DNA from: Leptospira ellisii
GTDB lineage: Bacteria > Spirochaetota > Leptospiria > Leptospirales > Leptospiraceae
Direction: 5' to 3'
NCBI RefSeq assembly: GCF_002811955.1
Contig: NZ_NPEF01000094.1
Span: forward strand, 1 to 14,342
Length of the DNA: 14,342 bases
The translations under genes and the position numbers were made by a program. The notes below the pieces were generated by a model, which had not been told where the DNA came from, ran no database searches, and saw only the letters and a program-made list of their open reading frames with translations. Positions 1 to 6,400 of the stretch are shown here, piece after piece (position 1 is the first letter of the stretch; each line of letters begins with the position of its first letter).

Positions 1-75
1 CCTCCGTTTTTCGTCTGTGCGGGATGGGAAAAAACGTAAATCTGCCGATTCTGATCCAGGGCGTTGTATGCGGAA
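1..75 (-). repeat. Left arm of 75-bp perfect inverted repeat (dprA coding sequence)
   Basis: Positions 1-75 are the exact reverse complement of 404-478. The arm is dprA coding sequence (residues around QIYVFSHP) read on the minus strand. Identity breaks at 75/76 against 404/403. The arm reaches the first base of the window, so its true outer limit is unknown. Both arms encode the same internal piece of one gene, so this is a duplicated inverted copy and not a transposon terminal repeat; no transposase lies between the arms. Confidence 0.95.
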
Positions 76-403
76 GATATGGCTCCGGATTTTTCGGGAG
101 CCTCCAGTATGAAAACGGATTCGCAAAGTCCCGTGATGATCCGGTTGCGTTTCGGAAAGGAATACTTGAGGGCTTTGTGTCCGGGAGGATATTCCGTAAG
201 TATCAACGTATTTTCGGAACGTTTCATATCGCGATAAAGATCCCCGTTTTCCCACGGATATTCGTTTTCGGGTCCGGTTCCCATCACCCCGATCACCTTC
301 ATTCCCCGTTCCAGGGCGCGTCTCATCGCACAGGCGTCGATTCCTTTGGCGAGACCGGATACGATTCCGGATACGTTATGCGCCTTTAGATACGCGGGAA
401 GGA
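1..403 (-). pseudogene. dprA: Inverted internal fragment of dprA (DNA-processing protein A)
   Basis: Read on the minus strand, this segment encodes the Rossmann-like core of DprA, the RecA loader that protects incoming single-stranded DNA in natural transformation. Visible family motifs, in order, are SGLAKGIDACAMRRAL, GTGPENEYPWENG, TEYPPG, FPKRNRIITGL, and VFILEAPEKSGAI followed by SAYNALDQNRQIYVF. The fragment has neither the gene's N-terminus nor its end. The reading frame stays open across the junction at 403/404 into the complement of the repeat, but residues upstream of about ILPAYLKAH do not look like DprA. Its correct continuation lies on the opposite strand from 404. The piece is therefore inverted relative to the rest of its gene and cannot give a normal product as drawn. 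An assembly or amplification chimera is the simplest cause. Confidence 0.85.
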
Positions 404-478
404 TTCCGCATACAACGCCCTGGATCAGAATCGGCAGATTTACGTTTTTTCCCATCCCGCACAGACGAAAAACGGAGG
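404..478 (+). repeat. Right arm of 75-bp perfect inverted repeat
   Basis: This arm is the exact reverse complement of 1-75. Here the sequence is in its natural context: the reading frame (codons from 405) runs on into the rest of the dprA 3' end. The arms are separated by 328 bases (76-403) of dprA in the opposite orientation. Confidence 0.95.
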
Positions 479-707
479 CGGCGAGATCCTCATCCGCGAC
501 GGGGCCGAACGTCTCGATCTAGAAACGGTTTCCTTCGGTCGGGAGGAAATCGTTCATATCGGAGACCTTTTGCCCGAATCCCAATCGGAAATCCCCGGAA
601 TGCTTGCAGAACTTTCCGAAAAACGCTTTTCTGGCGAGTGGAAACCGATCGGCTCCGGCTATTATGCGAGAAAAACTTATTTCCAACCTATTCTTCCGGG
701 GATCTAA
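404..707 (+). pseudogene. dprA: 3' end of dprA
   Basis: Codons 405-704 give 100 residues starting SAYNALDQNRQIYVFSHP and ending YFQPILPGI, with TAA at 705-707. GGGEILIRDGAERLDL matches the DprA element in which a glycine-rich turn precedes LI-x-x-GA. The frame is open upstream only to a TAG at 387-389 and has no DprA sequence before 404, because the preceding part of the gene lies inverted at 1-403. After the conserved core there is a tail of about 70 residues with no recognisable winged-helix domain. The last 44 bases overlap the start of the downstream membrane-protein gene in another frame, which suggests the two are normally co-transcribed. If the fold-back is an artefact, this is simply the end of an intact dprA. 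Confidence 0.85.
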
Positions 708-2175
708 AACCGCGCCCGCGTGGTCTTTGGGAATCTATAGGATCGTCCTCGGATTTCTGTTATTCATATTAGCGTTTCGTTATTTTTCCCACGGATGGAT
801 CGATAAGTATTTCCTGGAACCTCAATTCCACTTCAAATTTTTCGGATTCTCCTGGATCGGAATCGCTCCGGCGTGGATCCTTTATCCGATGTTCGTTTCC
901 CTGCTTTTCTTTTCCCTCTTCATATGTCTCGGGATCTTTTATAGGATTTCCGTTCTCTGCTATTTCCTGATCTTTTCCTACGTAAATCTCCTGGAAGTGG
1001 CCGTTTATCTGAACCACTACTATCTGATATGTCTTCTTTTGTTTCTGCTCGTATGGATTCCCGCGGACAGGGCGTTCAATCTATTTCATATTTTTAGAAT
1101 ATTCAAAAACAAATCGATCCAGGAGACGGAATCGATACCGGCCTGGGGATTGTATCTACTCCGATTTCAGATCGGAGTCGTATATTTTTTCGGAGGGATC
1201 GGCAAACTCGGGCCGGATTGGCTGATCAACGCGCAGCCCGTCCGGATCTGGCTTTTGCGGAATTCCGATCTACCTATATTCGGCCCCACATTGTCCATGC
1301 CGATCACGGGATATCTATTCAGTTACGCGGGGCTTTTTTTCGACCTTTCGGCACCTTTTCTGCTCTTGAACCGTAAAACTAGGGCCTTAGGTTATATCCT
1401 GGTTCTGATCTTCCATTTTCTGACCTGGAAGCTGTTTCCGATCGGAATGTTCCCTTGGGTGATGGCGTTGGGAGCGACGCTGTTCTTTTCCCCTACCTGG
1501 CCCCTGGATCTGTTCGGATTCCTGAAGTCCCGAAGTATGATTCCCGACCGGGAGAATATTCTGCATTTCTTATGGACCAGATTTCCCATTCATTTTAGAA
1601 AATCATTTATTAGAATTTTAGAATCCTTTTTGTCTTTTCTGGAGGGGAAATCGGCGGAATCCGAGGCGTATCTCGCCGGAAAATTCGGCGAACTGCGGCG
1701 GAAGTCGGGCGCCTTGTTTTCCGACCGTTCGCTGCGTTATTTCTGGATCGGTTACGTCCTGTTGCAGATCCTGTTTCCTCTTCGGCACTTTCTTTATCCG
1801 GGAAACCATCTCTGGACCGAACAGGGATTCCGTTTCGCCTGGCAGATCATGCTCGTTCAAAAAAACGGAATCGCATCTTTCCGAGTGGTGAATCAACAAA
1901 CCGGGGAGACGAACGTTATCCTTCCGGAATCGCACCTGAACGAGATACAGAGAATCATGATGAGTTATCAACCGGATATGATTCTACAATTCGCGCATTG
2001 GATCGGAAAAAACGAAAAGGAACGGACCGGTCAGGACGTTTCGGTTTACGCGGACGTGATGGTTTCCCTCAACGGGAGAAAAAGCCAGATTCTGATCGAT
2101 CCGGATCGGGATTTGACGAAGGTAGAGAACACTCTTTTCAACAAGGAGTGGGTTCTTTCCGGAGACGAGGAATGA
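664..2175 (+). CDS. Vitamin K-dependent gamma-carboxylase homologue (HTTM-domain membrane protein)
   Basis: This is a 503-residue polytopic membrane protein related to animal vitamin K gamma-glutamyl carboxylase (GGCX). The animal enzyme uses oxygenation of vitamin K hydroquinone to carboxylate glutamate. Many hydrophobic segments fill residues 20-280. Recognisable blocks are LNHYYL (His118, matching the GGCX NHSYL motif), FGGIGKLGPDW (Lys181, aligning by eye with the catalytic-base Lys218 of human GKKLDADW-type sequence), LFFDLSAPFLLL, and FHFLTWKLFPIGMFPW. The blocks FPLRHFLYPGNHLWTE-Q-GFRF-W and a soluble C-terminal part follow. The protein is shorter than human GGCX (758) and lacks much of its lumenal C-terminus. 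The chosen start, ATG 664, gives MREKLISNLF directly before the first membrane segment. An upstream ATG at 604 would lie deep inside dprA. Leptospiral homologues are described as horizontally acquired, with activity that may not be protein carboxylation. The substrate is unknown. Confidence 0.88.
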   Translation: MREKLISNLFFRGSKTAPAWSLGIYRIVLGFLLFILAFRYFSHGWIDKYFLEPQFHFKFFGFSWIGIAPAWILYPMFVSLLFFSLFICLGIFYRISVLCYFLIFSYVNLLEVAVYLNHYYLICLLLFLLVWIPADRAFNLFHIFRIFKNKSIQETESIPAWGLYLLRFQIGVVYFFGGIGKLGPDWLINAQPVRIWLLRNSDLPIFGPTLSMPITGYLFSYAGLFFDLSAPFLLLNRKTRALGYILVLIFHFLTWKLFPIGMFPWVMALGATLFFSPTWPLDLFGFLKSRSMIPDRENILHFLWTRFPIHFRKSFIRILESFLSFLEGKSAESEAYLAGKFGELRRKSGALFSDRSLRYFWIGYVLLQILFPLRHFLYPGNHLWTEQGFRFAWQIMLVQKNGIASFRVVNQQTGETNVILPESHLNEIQRIMMSYQPDMILQFAHWIGKNEKERTGQDVSVYADVMVSLNGRKSQILIDPDRDLTKVENTLFNKEWVLSGDEE

Positions 2176-2247
2176 CGTCCCTATAGTCCATTAAAAAAAC
2201 GTAAAATACCCGCCGCACCGCGACTACTTCGTATTAAAAAAATCGAT

Positions 2248-3018
2248 TTAAACGGAAGTGAACGACCTCATGGACACGGACCGATTCTGAAAACTATGAT
2301 GGATAAAACGGATCCTTTCCTCCGGTCTCATGGCGCCTAACGCGTAGAAGATGGGTTCCAGATGTTCGGTGGTCGGAGCGGATAAACGGGCGATGTCCCC
2401 TTTTTTGTGGAATTCCAAAATCGCCTCGTCGTTCCTCGATTCGAGCGATTGACGGACGAACTCGTCGAACTCGATCGCCCAATCGGAGGGAATCGCGTTC
2501 ATGTTGTGAAAGTCCGCCTTACCGAGATTGTGGACTATGTTTCCGCTTCCCACGATAAGAGTACCTTCGTCGCGAAGGGGTCTCAATTCCTCTCCGATCC
2601 GATATTGTTGTTTCGGATTCAGGTTGGCGTCGACGCTCAATTGAACCACGGGCAAATTCGCGTTTCGGAATAAAAAATACAAAACGCCCCAGCTTCCGTG
2701 GTCGATCCCCCATTCTTTCGTCGTTTGTACGGGAACACTCCGGATCGTTTCTCGGACCCGTTCGGCGAGACGTTCGTCCCCGGCCGGTTTATATTCGATT
2801 TTATAAAGCGCGTCCGGAAATCCGTAAAAGTCGTAGATCTGTTCCGGAGGATCCGCCGTGCAGACATAAGTTCCTCTCGTCTTCCAATGCGCTGAAACCA
2901 CGAGGATATTTTTGACCGAATCGAGAGAACTCCCGAATTCCTCCAAACTGCGGGTAAAATCGGAGGGAAGGATCAGATTCATCGGAGATCCGTGGCCGAG
3001 GAATAAAACTGGATTCAT
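2248..3018 (-). CDS. DODA-type extradiol dioxygenase (YgiD-like)
   Basis: This 256-residue cytoplasmic protein belongs to the class III extradiol dioxygenase family (LigB-type fold in the protocatechuate dioxygenase sense, unrelated to the adhesin LigB). Members open catechol rings, as in 4,5-DOPA dioxygenase. Near the N-terminus is FLGHGSPMN (His9), followed by VVSAHWKTRG (His44), GIDHGSWG (His107), GSGNIVHNLG (His163) and TTEHLEPIF (His219). His9, His44 and His219 match the metal-ligand positions of the YgiD group. Length is normal for the family. It is convergent with the upstream membrane-protein gene across a 72-base A-rich gap in which I see no convincing terminator hairpin. ATG 3018 gives the standard family N-terminus, although no clear ribosome binding site precedes it. 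The true substrate cannot be read from sequence. Confidence 0.9.
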   Translation of the reverse strand: MNPVLFLGHGSPMNLILPSDFTRSLEEFGSSLDSVKNILVVSAHWKTRGTYVCTADPPEQIYDFYGFPDALYKIEYKPAGDERLAERVRETIRSVPVQTTKEWGIDHGSWGVLYFLFRNANLPVVQLSVDANLNPKQQYRIGEELRPLRDEGTLIVGSGNIVHNLGKADFHNMNAIPSDWAIEFDEFVRQSLESRNDEAILEFHKKGDIARLSAPTTEHLEPIFYALGAMRPEERIRFIHHSFQNRSVSMRSFTSV

Positions 3019-3201
3019 ATTGTAAATTAGACATAAACGCGTCCAAAAAGAAATCCGCTTTTGTACGATTTCGGAAAATACCGAAACCCGACGACACGCT
3101 CTCCGTTTTTCTAAAAAAACGTCCGACGACCCTAATTCTTTCCCTTACGAATCCGAGATTGTACACGTAAAATTCCCCGGACACGAAGATCCAAGTTACA
3201 T

Positions 3202-3226
3202 TAGATTTTCAGAATATACTAATCTA
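3202..3226 (+). promoter_or_regulatory. Candidate -10 box within a 6-bp inverted repeat upstream of ligB
   Basis: TATACT at 3215-3220 resembles a sigma-70 -10 element. It lies between TAGATT (3202-3207) and AATCTA (3221-3226), a perfect 6-bp inverted repeat with a 13-base spacer. A -35 box at the usual distance is poor. If real, transcription would begin near 3227 and leave a leader of about 257 bases before ligB, so the inverted repeat would be placed like an operator. This is weak evidence from pattern only. Confidence 0.3.
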
Positions 3227-3483
3227 TGAACGAGAACAAACGGACCGTAAAAACCCGACCGATCGAGGGAAACACTCCCGCTTCGAACCCGAAACCGAGA
3301 TACGACACGTCCTATGTCTCAAGGGTATGGCAATTCATATCAATTTCGTGTCGGTTTCACGGTTCGGACAAACACTTAACCCGAAAAAAAATCTCCGCTA
3401 TACCCTTCGCGCTAAAAAAATACCCCGAATGCCGGAATTTACTACATCGAAACGTCGAAAAACACAACAAAAAGATCCGGTTG
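3227..3483 (+). promoter_or_regulatory. Probable long 5' leader of ligB with alternative helices
   Basis: No protein-like sequence is convincing between 3019 and 3483, although the ligB frame stays open back to ATG 3226. In L. interrogans, lig mRNAs are reported to carry a long structured 5' leader involved in temperature control. Here GAAACCGA (3291-3298) is perfectly complementary to TCGGTTTC (3351-3358). CGACACG (3303-3309) is perfectly complementary to CGTGTCG (3347-3353). The two helices share 3351-3353, so they exclude each other. TGTCTCA (3315-3321) is also complementary to TGAGACA (3485-3491), which covers the ligB start codon. No strong Shine-Dalgarno precedes ATG 3484. The remainder of the gap (3019-3201) shows nothing I can identify. 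Confidence 0.45.
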
Positions 3484-6400
3484 ATGAGACAGAGAGTTTT
3501 TATTTTTATTTCGCTGATTGCGCTTTTTCAGAATTGTATGGCCTGGCCGCTGATGACCGGGGCTCTCGGTTTAGCGGCCCAAAAAAAAGGAGGCGGCGTC
3601 CTCTTCTTTTTACCTCCCGGATCCTCGCAAGCGAGCATAACGCGCATCGAATTGACTTCCCGGGAGATTTCGATCGCGAAAGGAACCAGCTCCGTTCTGA
3701 ACGTTACCGCCATTTACGATAACGGAACCAACGAGGACATCACCTCGTCTTCGGACATCTCCTCCGCCCAACCGGCGATCGCTTCCGTTCAAGGAAACGC
3801 GGTGCGCGGAATCGCGGTCGGTTCCTCCCTTTTGAACGCCGAATATCAAGGATTGACTTCGCAACTGCAATTGTCCGTTACTCCCGCTTCGCTTGTTTCG
3901 ATCCAAGTCACGAGTTCCGAGACCGGATCGCTTCCTTTGGGAACCAGTCGTCGACTGTCCGCGGTCGGTCTGTTCTCCGACGGGACCAATCAGGATATCG
4001 GCGAAGATCCATTGACTATTTGGTCCTCCGCGAACGCTTCCTCCGTCTCGGTGGACTCCGGGGGAGTCGCAACGGCGCATAACGTAGGCAGCGCGAACAT
4101 CCGCGCCGCCTTCGGAGGACGACAAGGATCGCTTTCAATCGTGGCGGGCGCCGCGACCCTTTCTTCGATCCAGGTGACCCCCTCCGTTTCCAGCGTCGCG
4201 TTGGGAGGAGAACAACAATTCGTCGCGACGGGAATCTATTCCGATTCCTCCTCGCAGGACATCACCGCGTTCGTTACGTGGACCGTGCTGGATACGGACG
4301 TGGCGATCATCGGTTCCGGCGGGTTGGCGGAAACCAGCGGACAAGGATCCACTTCGGTATTCGCTACCTACGGTACCAAAATCGGATCCTCCACGTTAAC
4401 CGTAACACAGGCTTCACTCGTCTCCATTTCGCTTTCTCCCGCAAGCTCGTCCCTCGCGAAGGGATTAACGCGCAACTTCACCGCAACGGGAATATTATCC
4501 GACAATACGACGTTAGACGTCACGGATCAGGTTTCCTGGACTTCTTCGGATACGAACGTAGCCGTAGTATCCAACGCAGACGGAAGCCACGGCTTGAGCC
4601 GGGCCGTCGATTCCGGCACGGTCACGATCACAGCCTACATCGGAGGAGTGGAAGGTTCCGCCGAACTCTCGGTGACTTCGGCACAGCTGGTTTCGATCGC
4701 CGTAACGCCGACACTTCCTTCCGCCCCGAAAGGGCTTACGGAACAACTGACGGCAACCGGAACGTATACCGATAACTCCACGCAGAACATAACCTCCTCG
4801 GTAACTTGGTCCAGCTCGTCGTCCAACGCCACCGTATCCAACGCGCTCGGTTCGGAAGGAACGGTTCAGGCGAATACCGCGGGAAACTCTACGATCACGG
4901 CGACCTTAGGAACAATTTCGACTAACGTTACCTTCACAGTCTCCCCCGCGGTTCTTACCTCGATCCAGATCTCCCCCTCTCATACTTCCGTCGCAAAGGG
5001 TCTGAATCGATCGTTTAACGCGGTGGGAATTTATTCCGACTCGTCCAACACGGACATCACCGCGGCGGTGACATGGTATTCGTCGAACTCCGCGGCGGCT
5101 CCCGTTTCCAACGCTTCCGGGACGGAAGGAACGGTTTACGGAAATTCGGAAGGCTCCTCCGGAATCTCGGCCTCCTTAGGATCCGTAACGAGCGCCGCAT
5201 CCACATTAACCGTCACTGCGGCGGAACTCGTTTCCATAGGAATCACGCCCTCCTCTTCCTCGAAAGCGAAAGGACTTATGCAAAATTTCACCGCGACCGG
5301 AGTTTTTACGGACAATTCGGTTCAGGACATAACGGAACAGGTCGTGTGGTTTTCTTCGGATGAAAGCGTAACTTCGGTTTCCAATGCATCGGGAAACAGA
5401 GGAACGGCATACGCCCTAAACGAAGGTTCCTCCGAAATCTCGGCGTCGCTGGGTCCCTTGGCGAGCCCCTTCGTAACGTTAAGCGTAACACCGGCGGTTC
5501 TCGTTTCGATCGCGGTCACGGCTTCCAATTCCTCTTTGGCGAAAGGTCTTACGGAAAGGTTTTATGCAACCGGAACCTATTCCGATAACTCGACCGCGAA
5601 CGTCTCCGCTTCCGTATCCTGGTCCTCTTCCGATTCCTCCAAAGCCCAAGTGGACAACGCTTCCGGAGAAGAGGGAAAGGTCGTCGCCGTTAATACGGGA
5701 ATCGTCCGAATCACGGCCGCTTTCGGAAGCATTTCCGGTTCCTCCGATTTGACCGTGTCCTCCGCGGTTTTGGTCTCCATCCAGATCACACCCACCAATC
5801 CTTCAGTAGCCAAGGGACTAAGCAGACAATTCGCCGCGACTGGCACGTATTCCGACAATTCGATCCGGGATCTGACCGCTTCCGCAACGTGGTTCTCCTC
5901 CGATATTTCGAAAGCGATCGTCGACAACTCGGCCGGTTCGGAAGGCATGACGAACGCGATTAATTTAGGAAATTCTAATATATCCGCGACCTACGCGGGA
6001 ATTCAAAGCCCGGCGAGCGTGATGACGGTAACCGCGGCGGAACTCGTAAGTATAACCGTGAATCCTTCTTCTCCTTCCAAGGCCAAAGGTCTTACCCAGC
6101 AATTTTCCGCTACGGGAATTTTCACGGACAGTTCCAGTCAAAATCTTACCGCGCTGGCGACCTGGTATTCCTCCGATCCGTCGGTCGCTCCGGTCAGCAA
6201 CGCGTCGGGGAATTCCGGTTCGGCGACGGCTTTGTCCTCCGGTTCGGCGGGAATTTACGCGGTTTACGGACAGTTTACGAGCAACACCGCCGATTTCACT
6301 GTAACTCCGGCCGCATTAGTCGCTATCGAGATTAGTCCCGCAAATTCGAGTTTAGCGAAAGGACTCAGCCGTCAATTCTCCGCGCTCGGAATTTATTCGG

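Noticed and set aside
24..389. Plus-strand ORF of 121 residues
   Set aside because: It is the antisense shadow of the inverted dprA fragment, whose minus-strand frame carries clear DprA motifs.
2176..2247. Terminator between the convergent membrane-protein and dioxygenase genes
   Set aside because: There are A-rich runs but no stem of convincing length.
3019..3060. Minus-strand promoter for the dioxygenase gene (TTGGAC with TACAAT)
   Set aside because: The TACAAT would lie directly against the start codon, so transcription would begin inside the gene.
3226..3483. N-terminal extension of LigB from ATG 3226
   Set aside because: It adds 86 residues without signal-peptide character ahead of a proper lipoprotein signal. 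Known LigB has its cysteine at position 18, which matches the start at 3484.
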